Of a DNA stretch of 7,689 nt, positions 1 through 5,638 are shown piece after piece. The stretch's first letter is position 1, and every line of letters starts with the position of its first letter. Source of the stretch: Buchnera aphidicola str. Ua (Uroleucon ambrosiae). GTDB taxonomy: Bacteria; Pseudomonadota; Gammaproteobacteria; Enterobacterales; Enterobacteriaceae. The notes beneath the pieces are model-generated. The model was not told the origin of the DNA. It worked only from the letters and a program-made list of their open reading frames with translations, and did not search any database. The DNA is taken from the NCBI RefSeq assembly GCF_000225465.1, contig NC_017261.1, forward strand, positions 1-7,689, given 5' to 3'. The translations under genes and the position numbers were made by a program.

Positions 1-12
1 TCTTTTTAAAAT

Positions 13-53
13 AATAGCGAAAATTTTTTAAAAAATTTTCGCTATTTTTTTTT
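13..53 (+). terminator. Rho-independent terminator, probably for leuABCD across the circle junction
   Basis: Bases 13-46 form a perfect inverted repeat (17-base half, centre between 29 and 30). The arm holds the GC-containing block TAGCGAAAA and its complement TTTTCGCTA. An uninterrupted run of T follows at 45-53. This is the classic hairpin plus U-tract. No gene lies upstream of it within the window, but leuD ends with TAA on the last base (7689). If the molecule is circular, the hairpin starts 13 bases after the leuD stop, exactly where an operon terminator belongs. The A/T part of the stem is also near symmetrical, so it could act in reverse, but the minus strand lacks an equally clean T-run. 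Confidence 0.85.
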
Positions 54-149
54 ATGTTTATATATTTTTTTATTTATTTTTAATACATTGTTATTTTGCA
101 TTTATTACATAAGACGCATTAATAAAAAAAGTCCATGTGCATTTATTGA

Positions 150-192
150 AATTTTTTATAAAAAATTAATAAAATTAAAAAAAAATTTTATT
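150..192. repeat. Two adjacent A/T-only palindromes
   Basis: Bases 150-167 are a perfect 18-base palindrome, AATTTTTTATAAAAAATT. Directly after it, AATAAAATT at 168-176 pairs with AATTTTATT at 184-192 around a seven-A loop. Such structures can arise by chance in sequence this A/T-rich. Two perfect ones back to back in the longest non-coding stretch still mark it as a likely easily unwound element. Confidence 0.45.
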
Positions 193-262
193 TAAAAATA
201 AAAAAAAAAATAATTTTTAATATAAAGATATAATATATTGAATATTTATGATTTTAAAAAAT

Positions 263-287
263 AGGGGTAGGGTACGTAAAAAACGTA
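263..287. other. Isolated G-rich patch followed by a TACGT/ACGTA hairpin
   Basis: AGGGGTAGGG (263-272) is followed at once by TACGT (273-277), five A (278-282) and ACGTA (283-287), a 5-base-stem hairpin. Seven G in ten bases is striking in a region that is otherwise nearly all A and T. On the minus strand it lies 28 to 52 bases after the repA2 stop. It may be a protein- or primase-recognition site at the origin, or part of the repA2 3' end. It lacks the T-run of a standard terminator. Function is not shown by sequence. Confidence 0.4.
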
Positions 288-314
288 TTAAAAAAATTTT
301 TTAAAAAAAAATTT

Positions 315-1166
315 TTAAGTATCTGAATATCTGTTTGTTGCAATTTTTCTTAAATAGGAATAACTAATATTAACCTGTTTTTTTAATCCGTTAGGACCTA
401 GTTTTGTTAACTCACTGATAGAATATTTAGCTACTAGTGCACGAAGAATAGTTTGTCTTGCTTCTTTTTCATCTAACGCAATTAAACGTTGAGCATTTCT
501 TCTCTTTTTATAAAAAGCATGTTTAGATATCCTATATTTAACAATATTTTTTATTTGTATATCTTGAGAACGTCTTTTCGCATCAACCATTGTTATTGGT
601 TGTAAGCCTTTATCAATAAGATTTTTATTTATCCATCCTAATTGTTGTTTTTTAGCGTTTATTAGTTTATTTTCAGAAATATCAAACAACTGAAAAAATA
701 ATGGAGTAAGGGTAATAATTTTAGGCATATAATTTCCTAATATTTTATCCCATTTTTTCTTACAAGTAACAAAACCCATTGGTTCCATAAAATGAGTAAT
801 TAATCTAGATGCTCGTGTAATAGATTTATTTCCTGCTTTAGATAATGTAGATAAACCACATTCATCAGATAATTGTTCAACAGATGCTTGAACTAAATCT
901 GAAGAAATATTGAAATGATAAATCATAGCTAAAACCATAGCTCTCATAGCACATGCACGATGTTCATTCAATCTTCTAAATCTTTTTTTTGGAAATTCAA
1001 TTTTAATTTTTTTAATCTGAAGGATATAATTTAATTCGCATCGAGCTACATCTATTGTTTCAGCTCTTTTCATAGCATAACGAATAAATGCAGGGCGTGG
1101 TTTATTACCTTTAGGAGGCGTAAAAAAGGGATTGGGATTATTAATATAATGTTTTCTTGATATCAT
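315..1166 (-). CDS. repA2: RepA2, IncFII-family plasmid replication initiator
   Basis: The 283-residue product is a replication initiator of the IncFII RepA family, expected to bind the plasmid origin and start replication in the cytoplasm. I recognise the N-terminal NPNPFFTP block (10-17; IncFII RepA has NPNPVFTP), the DECGLST segment (101-107) and the [12 protein letters not shown] block (112-123; IncFII has KLSITRATRAL). The [13 protein letters not shown] stretch (177-189) matches the family's WENKQRKKQGL, and a basic [10 protein letters not shown] region follows (218-227). Length is close to the roughly 285 residues of R1/R100 RepA, so this copy looks full length. The ATG at 1166 is preceded by AGG about nine bases upstream. 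It faces away from yqhA and repA1 and is paralogous to repA1 in this window. No copA/copB-type control region is visible upstream. The name repA2 follows the usual leucine-plasmid convention. Confidence 0.92.
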   Translation of the reverse strand: MISRKHYINNPNPFFTPPKGNKPRPAFIRYAMKRAETIDVARCELNYILQIKKIKIEFPKKRFRRLNEHRACAMRAMVLAMIYHFNISSDLVQASVEQLSDECGLSTLSKAGNKSITRASRLITHFMEPMGFVTCKKKWDKILGNYMPKIITLTPLFFQLFDISENKLINAKKQQLGWINKNLIDKGLQPITMVDAKRRSQDIQIKNIVKYRISKHAFYKKRRNAQRLIALDEKEARQTILRALVAKYSISELTKLGPNGLKKQVNISYSYLRKIATNRYSDT

Positions 1167-1182
1167 AAAATGATACCTATAG

Positions 1183-1298
1183 TAGATTAATTAGATTGTT
1201 GAAATAAATATTAATATTTAAAAATTTTCAGAATATATAACTTTACTTTTATTTTTTTTTATGAATAAATATGATTTAATCTATTTTTAACATAGATT
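1183..1298. repeat. Four TAGATT words in the repA2-yqhA spacer, including a 7-base inverted repeat
   Basis: The spacer between the divergent repA2 and yqhA holds TAGATT at 1183-1188, 1192-1197 and 1293-1298 on the plus strand, and once on the minus strand at 1278-1283. Two copies extend to TAGATTAA (1183-1190 plus; 1276-1283 minus). AATCTAT (1278-1284) and ATAGATT (1292-1298) form a perfect inverted repeat with a 7-base loop. Short repeats at a rep gene promoter could be initiator-binding or autoregulatory sites. The words are short and the DNA is A/T-rich, so chance is a real alternative. Confidence 0.3.
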
Positions 1299-1333
1299 TT
1301 AATTATTTTCAATAATAAATTATTAAAATTTTG

Positions 1334-1363
1334 ATGACAAATAAATTTTTAAAAACAAATTAT
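1334..1363 (+). promoter_or_regulatory. Possible sigma-70 promoter for yqhA
   Basis: ATGACA at 1334-1339 matches five of six -35 bases. It is followed 18 bases later by AATTAT at 1358-1363, matching four of six -10 bases. The distance to the yqhA ATG at 1414 is normal for a promoter. The background is so A/T-rich that -10-like words are common; TATAAA at 1365-1370 is a better -10 but has no matching -35. Treat as a weak candidate. Confidence 0.25.
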
Positions 1364-1413
1364 GTATAAAAAAAAATAATATAGTATATTTAAAAAAAAT
1401 ATAGGAAAAAAAA

Positions 1414-1917
1414 ATGGAAAAAATGATTGAAAGAGGGATATATGCTTCTCGTTGGTTAATGTTTCCTGTCTATATAGGATTATCTTTTGGTTTTGTATTA
1501 TTAACATTAAAATTTTTTCAACAAATTTTATTTATCATGCCAGATATTGTTGATATATCTGAGTCTGGATTGGTTTTAGTTGTTTTATCATTAATTGATA
1601 TTGCGTTAGTAGGTGGTTTATTGGTAATGGTTATGTTTTCTGGTTATGAAAATTTTATTTCTAAAATGGACATACAAGATAATCAAAAAAGATTAGGATG
1701 GATGGGTACGATGGATGTAAATTCCATAAAAAATAAAGTCGCATCATCAATAGTAGCAATTTCTTCTGTTCATCTTTTGCGTCTTTTTATGGAAGCAGAA
1801 AAGATATTAGATAATAAAATTATATTATGTGTTATAATTCATTTAACTTTTGTTTTATCTGCTTTTGGTATGGCATATATTGATAAAATGAGTAAAAAAC
1901 AACATCTTATTCGTTGA
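1414..1917 (+). CDS. yqhA: YqhA, UPF0114-family inner-membrane protein of unknown function
   Basis: The 167-residue product is a small integral membrane protein of the YqhA/UPF0114 family; E. coli YqhA has a similar length. Four hydrophobic segments are visible at about residues 14-42, 52-76, 107-126 and 136-156. The central FSGYENF motif (75-81), after the second segment, is what I associate with this family, together with the N-terminal ERGIYASRW. No signal peptide is separable from the first membrane segment. The ATG is well supported by AGGA seven bases upstream (1403-1406). It stands alone between the two repA genes, with repA1 146 bases downstream in the same direction. Its biochemical role is unknown in any organism I can name. 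Its link to Buchnera plasmids is established, with homologues on leucine plasmids and on a tiny cryptic plasmid, which suggests a plasmid- or host-linked role. Confidence 0.9.
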   Translation: MEKMIERGIYASRWLMFPVYIGLSFGFVLLTLKFFQQILFIMPDIVDISESGLVLVVLSLIDIALVGGLLVMVMFSGYENFISKMDIQDNQKRLGWMGTMDVNSIKNKVASSIVAISSVHLLRLFMEAEKILDNKIILCVIIHLTFVLSAFGMAYIDKMSKKQHLIR

Positions 1918-1922
1918 TTTTT

Positions 1923-1952
1923 ATTTAAAAAATTTATTTTTTTTAAATTTTT
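1923..1952 (+). terminator. Weak A/T-only hairpin after yqhA
   Basis: ATTTAAAAAA (1923-1932) pairs perfectly with TTTTTTAAAT (1939-1948) around a six-base loop, and four more T follow. It starts six bases after the yqhA stop. With no G or C in the stem it would be unstable, so termination would be partial at best. It may simply reflect base composition. Confidence 0.25.
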
Positions 1953-1972
1953 GTGTTTGTTAATTTTTAATT

Positions 1973-2001
1973 TTGAAAAATAAAGTATTAAATTTTATAT
2001 T
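1973..2001 (+). promoter_or_regulatory. Candidate sigma-70 promoter for repA1
   Basis: TTGAAA (1973-1978) matches five of six -35 bases, and TATATT (1996-2001) matches five of six -10 bases, with an ideal 17-base spacer. Transcription would begin near 2008, leaving a leader of about 55 bases before the GTG at 2064. It is the best-spaced promoter pair I saw in the replication half of the window. A/T-richness raises the chance of false matches. Confidence 0.4.
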
Positions 2002-2063
2002 TATTATTTTGTTTAATTGAAAATTTTTCTTTTTAAAATTTTATTTTAATACAAGTATATTTA

Positions 2064-2807
2064 GTGTCTAGAAAAAATTACATATATAATCCCAAACCAT
2101 TTTTTAATCCATCTAAAAATGAAAAAAAAAGATCTGCGTTTATTTGTTATGCAATGAAAAAGGCATCAGAAATAGATGTTGCTAGAAGTAAATTAAATTA
2201 CACTTTGCTACCTGTAGATCCTAAAACTGGTAATGTTTTAATTCGATTTAGACGATTAAATGAACATCGCGCATGTGCTATGAGAGCTATAGTACTTGCT
2301 ATGTTATATTATTGTGATATTAATTCTAAATTAGTTGAAGCTTCTATTGAAAAATTAGCAGATGAATGTGGATTATCTACTTTTTCAGAATCTGGAAACA
2401 AATCTATTACTCGTGCTTCTCGTCTTATAAGTGATTTTTTAGAACCGATGGGTTTTGTTAAATCTAAAAAAACAAATAATAAAATAATAAGTAATTATGC
2501 ATCTAAAAAAATATTTTTGACACCTATGTTTTTTACATTATGCAATATTTCAGAAAAAAAAATAAATTATTTTTTATCTAAGCAAAAAAATGTATCTCAA
2601 AATATAGAAGATCAAAAAATATTTCTCTCTTTTTCAGATATAAAACTGATATCAAAATTAGATGAAAAAACAGCTAGAAAAAAAATTTTGAATGCTTTAA
2701 TAAATTATTATACAGCCAGCGAATTAACTAAGATAGGTCCAAAAGGCCTCAAAAAAAAGATAGATATCGAATATAGTAATTTATGTAAGTTATATAAACA
2801 AAAATAA
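2064..2807 (+). CDS. repA1: RepA1, shortened IncFII-family replication initiator paralogue
   Basis: The 247-residue product is an IncFII-type RepA, clearly paralogous to repA2 in this window. Shared blocks are SRKxYIxNPxPFF at the start, [15 protein letters not shown] (61-75), DECGLST (100-106), [12 protein letters not shown] (111-122), ELTKIGPKGLKK (220-231) and the LDEK box (199). Between ISEKK (162-166) and LDEK it is 32 residues shorter than RepA2, lacking the [16 protein letters not shown] segment and most of the basic stretch that RepA2 shares with IncFII RepA. The tail is four residues shorter. The start is GTG at 2064: alignment to the RepA2 N-terminus supports it, and an in-frame TAA at 2034 limits any extension. 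No Shine-Dalgarno sequence is visible, so translation may be weak. The long inverted repeat begins seven bases after the stop. It may be a second initiator, a regulator of RepA2, or a decaying copy. It is intact and keeps the conserved core. Confidence 0.9.
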   Translation: MSRKNYIYNPKPFFNPSKNEKKRSAFICYAMKKASEIDVARSKLNYTLLPVDPKTGNVLIRFRRLNEHRACAMRAIVLAMLYYCDINSKLVEASIEKLADECGLSTFSESGNKSITRASRLISDFLEPMGFVKSKKTNNKIISNYASKKIFLTPMFFTLCNISEKKINYFLSKQKNVSQNIEDQKIFLSFSDIKLISKLDEKTARKKILNALINYYTASELTKIGPKGLKKKIDIEYSNLCKLYKQK

Positions 2808-2814
2808 CAATCAC

Positions 2815-2903
2815 ATTATACAATAAAAATTTCATAAGACATCGTTGTACAAAAAAATCATTTTTTTGTACAACGATGTCTTATGAAATTTTTATTGTAT
2901 AAT
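2815..2903. repeat. Long perfect inverted repeat (44-base arms) between repA1 and leuA
   Basis: Bases 2815-2858 are the exact reverse complement of 2860-2903, with only base 2859 unpaired; I checked each pair. The inner part carries TTGTAC and its complement, with a GC-containing core (GACATCGTTGTAC and partner); the outer parts are A/T-rich. As RNA it would fold into a very long hairpin with a few-base loop. As DNA it could extrude a cruciform. It starts just after the repA1 stop and ends 44 bases before leuA. A long inverted repeat here has been described for Buchnera leucine plasmids, as I recall. Its function is open: origin element, mRNA end protection, terminator/attenuator, or dimer resolution. 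There is no T-run after the right arm, so it is not a standard terminator for repA1. Confidence 0.95.
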
Positions 2904-2908
2904 ATAAT
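2898..2908 (+). promoter_or_regulatory. Overlapping perfect -10 boxes of the presumed leuABCD promoter
   Basis: TATAAT occurs at 2898-2903 and again at 2903-2908, sharing one T. Transcription would start near 2910-2915, giving a leader of about 35 bases before leuA. A -35 element is poor: with 16-18 base spacers the candidates lie inside the inverted repeat, the best for the second box being TTATGA (2881-2886, three of six). The first box is preceded directly by TG, close to but one base off an extended -10. Good -10 boxes and the position just ahead of the operon make this the likely promoter. Confidence 0.5.
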
Positions 2909-2915
2909 GTTATTT

Positions 2916-2929
2916 AATAAACGTTTATT
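2916..2929. promoter_or_regulatory. 14-base palindrome at the presumed leuA transcription start; operator-like
   Basis: AATAAACGTTTATT is a perfect palindrome centred between 2922 and 2923. It lies just downstream of the -10 boxes and six bases before the leuA ribosome binding site. The central CG is unusual in this A/T-rich leader. Position and symmetry fit a dimeric regulator's operator or a small leader hairpin. No regulator is encoded in the window, and Buchnera keeps very few transcription factors. Confidence 0.35.
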
Positions 2930-2947
2930 TTATCGAGAACAATTTTT

Positions 2948-4498
2948 ATGAATTCTAAAGTTATTATTTTTGATACAACTCTACGTGATGGAGAGCAAGC
3001 ATTGCAAGCTAGTCTCAGTGTTAAAGAAAAACTACAAATTGCATTATGTCTAGAAAAATCTGGAGTAGATATTATGGAAGTAGGATTTCCTATTTCATCT
3101 CCAGGTGATTTTAAATCTGTTCAAACAATATCTCAAAAAATAAAAAATAGTAGAGTATGTAGTTTAGCACGTTGTATAGAAAAAGATATTGATGTAGCAG
3201 GTGAAGCAATGTCTGCATCTAATTCTTTTCGAATTCATATTTTTTTAGCAACATCAACATTACATATGGAATCTAAACTAAGAAAAAACTTCAATGAAAT
3301 TATAGATATGGCTATTTTTTCAGTCAAGAGAGCTTTGCGTTATACTGATGATATTGAATTTTCTTGTGAAGATGCAAGTCGAACTACAATTGATAATTTA
3401 TGTCGTATTGTTGAAAAACTAATATCTTGTGGTGTAAAAACAATTAATATCCCTGATACTGTAGGATACACTATCCCAAATGAATTATCTTTTATCATTA
3501 AAAATTTATTTGAAAAAGTACCTAATATTCATAAATCTACTATTTCAGTACATTGCCATGATGATTTAGGAATGGCCGTAGGAAATTCAATATCAGCGAT
3601 ACAAGCAGGTGCTAGACAAATCGAGGGGACTATTAACGGGATTGGTGAAAGAGCAGGAAATACAGCATTAGAAGAAGTAATTATGGCTATTAAGGTAAGA
3701 GAAGATATTCTAGGTGTATCAACTAATATTAATCATAAAGAAATTTATCGAACTAGTCAAATCGTTAGTAGTATTTGTAATATGCCTATCCCATCTAACA
3801 AAGCTATAGTAGGTAGTAATGCATTTGCACATTCTTCAGGTATTCATCAAGATGGAGTGCTGAAAAATAGAGAAAATTATGAAATTATTGATCCTATCAG
3901 TATTGGTTTAAAAAAAGTAAAATTAAATCTTACTTCTCGTTCTGGAAGAGCAGCAGTAAAACATTACATGAATGAAATGGGTTATAAAGAAAATGATTAT
4001 AATATTGATGAACTTTATACTGATTTTTTAAAATTAGCAGATAAAAAAGGTCAAGTTTTTGATTATGATTTAGAAGCATTAGCTTTTATTAATAAACAAC
4101 AAGATGAATCAGAATATTTTAGTTTAAAATTTTTTAGCGTACAATCGATTTCTAATAATTTATCTACTGCATCAGTAACATTATTATGTGGTAAAAAAAT
4201 ATATACTGAAGCTTCTACTACTAGTAATGGACCAGTTGATGCTATTTATCAAGCCTTGAATAGAATTACACATTTTCCTATTGTTTTACAAAAATTTCAA
4301 TTAGTTGCTAAAGGTAAGGGTAAAGATGCATTAGGGCAAGTTGATATTTTAGTAGAATATAAAAAACGTAAATTTCATGGTGTAGGTTTGGCTACTGATA
4401 TTATGGAGTCTTCAGCTAAAGCAATGGTTAATGTATTAAATAATATATGGAAGGCTAAACAAGTTAATAAAAATTTAAAAAATTTAAAAAAACAATAA
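2948..4498 (+). CDS. leuA: 2-isopropylmalate synthase LeuA
   Basis: This enzyme catalyses the committed step of leucine synthesis, condensing acetyl-CoA with 2-oxoisovalerate to 2-isopropylmalate in the cytoplasm. The 516 residues are close to the 523 of E. coli LeuA. The catalytic TIM barrel shows DTTLRDGEQ (9-17), with the metal-binding Asp and the general Arg, [13 protein letters not shown] (202-214) with metal-binding His202 and His204, NGIGERAGN (230-238) and HSSGIHQDG (296-303 region). The C-terminal leucine-binding regulatory domain is also present (about 390-500, with SNGPVDA at 426-432), so feedback inhibition by leucine probably survives. A lysine-rich tail ends the protein. The ATG follows GAGA (2935-2938) at a 9-base spacing. 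It is first in leuABCD, 47 bases ahead of leuB. No leuL-like run of leucine codons precedes it. Confidence 0.98.
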   Translation: MNSKVIIFDTTLRDGEQALQASLSVKEKLQIALCLEKSGVDIMEVGFPISSPGDFKSVQTISQKIKNSRVCSLARCIEKDIDVAGEAMSASNSFRIHIFLATSTLHMESKLRKNFNEIIDMAIFSVKRALRYTDDIEFSCEDASRTTIDNLCRIVEKLISCGVKTINIPDTVGYTIPNELSFIIKNLFEKVPNIHKSTISVHCHDDLGMAVGNSISAIQAGARQIEGTINGIGERAGNTALEEVIMAIKVREDILGVSTNINHKEIYRTSQIVSSICNMPIPSNKAIVGSNAFAHSSGIHQDGVLKNRENYEIIDPISIGLKKVKLNLTSRSGRAAVKHYMNEMGYKENDYNIDELYTDFLKLADKKGQVFDYDLEALAFINKQQDESEYFSLKFFSVQSISNNLSTASVTLLCGKKIYTEASTTSNGPVDAIYQALNRITHFPIVLQKFQLVAKGKGKDALGQVDILVEYKKRKFHGVGLATDIMESSAKAMVNVLNNIWKAKQVNKNLKNLKKQ

Positions 4499-4545
4499 TT
4501 ATATTTTTATATTAATATTGATTTTTAAGAGAGAATATCTTTTTT

Positions 4546-5637
4546 ATGAAAACAAAATATCGTATTTCGGTACTACCTGGTGACGGGATAGGTCCTGAAG
4601 TTATGCGAGAAGCATATAAAATTTTAAATATTTTAAAAAATCATTTTTCTTTACCTTTAGAAATAAAGGAATTTAATATTGGAGGTGCTGCTATTGATCA
4701 AGAAGGGGTAGCTTTACCAAAAAAAACATTGCTAGGATGTGAAAATTCAGATGCTATTTTATTTGGTTCTGTAGGTGGAAAAAAATGGGATCATCTTCCA
4801 ATAGATAAGCGTCCTGAAAGAGCTTCTTTATTACCATTAAGAAAGCATTTTAATCTTTTTGCTAATTTAAGACCAGCTCAATTGTATTCAGAATTAAAAT
4901 ATTTATCTCCCTTACGTTCTGACATTATAAAAAATGGTTTTAATATATTATGTATTAGAGAATTAACAGGGGGGATTTATTTTGGAAAACCTACTGGTCG
5001 TTTAAAAAAAAATAATATTGAATATGCCTTTGATACTGAAATTTATTATGATTATGAGATTAATAGAATTGCTCATTTAGCTTTTCAATTAGCTCAGACT
5101 AGAAATTATAAAGTTTGTTCTATAGATAAATCAAATGTTTTAAATAGTTCTGTTTTATGGAGAGAAACTGTTCAAAAAGTTTCTAAAAATTATCCTGATG
5201 TTCATTTGTCTCATTTATATATTGATAATGCTACGATGCAAATTATTAAAGATCCTAATCAATTTGATATATTGTTATGTTCTAATCTTTTCGGAGATAT
5301 TGTTTCTGATGAATGCGCTATAATTACCGGTTCAATTGGAATGTTACCATCAGCTAGTTTAAATGAAAAAAAATTTGGTTTATATGAACCTGCAGGTGGA
5401 TCAGCACCTGATATAGAAGGTAAAAATATTGCTAATCCTATTGCTCAAATTCTTTCAGTTTCTATGTTAGTTAGATACGGTATGAATTTAAAAAAAATAG
5501 CAGATAAAATTGATCAATCTGTTATTTCTGTTTTAAAAAAAGGTTATAGAACAGCCGATATATCAAATAATAATAACTATTTAAAAACAAATGAAATGGG
5601 TGATGTTATTGCTAATACTTTAATTAGTGGTGAATAA
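4546..5637 (+). CDS. leuB: 3-isopropylmalate dehydrogenase LeuB
   Basis: LeuB oxidatively decarboxylates 3-isopropylmalate with NAD+ to the precursor of 2-oxoisocaproate. At 363 residues it equals the E. coli enzyme in length. The N-terminal [10 protein letters not shown] (11-20) is intact, as are the substrate arginines Arg99 (LPLRK), Arg109 (NLRPA) and Arg138 (CIREL), with Tyr145 close by, Lys195 (DKSN), Asp227, and the metal-binding Asp251 and Asp255 in the family signature [10 protein letters not shown] (247-256). The NAD-binding GSAPDI (285-290) is also present. The ATG at 4546 is preceded by AAGAGAG (4527-4533) at a rather long spacing. A nine-A tract at 5004-5012 keeps frame in the given sequence but is prone to slippage. 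It is followed by leuC one base after its stop, suggesting translational coupling. Confidence 0.98.
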   Translation: MKTKYRISVLPGDGIGPEVMREAYKILNILKNHFSLPLEIKEFNIGGAAIDQEGVALPKKTLLGCENSDAILFGSVGGKKWDHLPIDKRPERASLLPLRKHFNLFANLRPAQLYSELKYLSPLRSDIIKNGFNILCIRELTGGIYFGKPTGRLKKNNIEYAFDTEIYYDYEINRIAHLAFQLAQTRNYKVCSIDKSNVLNSSVLWRETVQKVSKNYPDVHLSHLYIDNATMQIIKDPNQFDILLCSNLFGDIVSDECAIITGSIGMLPSASLNEKKFGLYEPAGGSAPDIEGKNIANPIAQILSVSMLVRYGMNLKKIADKIDQSVISVLKKGYRTADISNNNNYLKTNEMGDVIANTLISGE

Positions 5638-5638
5638 A

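Larger units (their letters stand above)
54..314. other. Non-coding A+T-rich spacer between leuD terminator and repA2; candidate origin region
   Basis: No plausible gene is visible on either strand. The stretch is almost pure A/T with a few GC-containing islands: TGCATTTATT at 97-106 and again at 138-147, CATAAGAC at 108-115, and a G-rich patch at 263-272. It lies just downstream of repA2 (minus strand). In IncFII plasmids the origin lies downstream of the cis-acting repA, so by position this is a reasonable place for an origin and for easily melted DNA. I found no good DnaA box (TTATCCACA-like) and no obvious iteron array here. The origin role is inference only. Confidence 0.4.

Noticed and set aside
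229..234. TATAAT reading towards repA2 as a promoter for an antisense RNA
   Set aside because: There is no acceptable -35 at 16-18 bases, and -10-like words are expected by chance in this nearly pure A/T stretch.
288..316. A/T-only hairpins as a repA2 terminator on the minus strand
   Set aside because: Runs of A and T can pair in many registers, but there is no GC in the stem and no distinct stem followed by a T-run. They cannot be told apart from composition.
627..635. TTATCCATC as a possible DnaA box
   Set aside because: It lies inside the repA2 coding sequence, mismatches the consensus, and stands alone.
2815..2903. The long inverted repeat as an insertion-sequence remnant or CRISPR
   Set aside because: It has a one-base centre with no transposase, no flanking target duplication and no regular spacers. 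It is a single hairpin-forming element.
5627..5638. GTG at 5627 as the leuC start
   Set aside because: It would add only four residues (MVNK) overlapping leuB, and these do not match the family's N-terminus. The ATG at 5639 gives the expected start and sits one base after the leuB stop.
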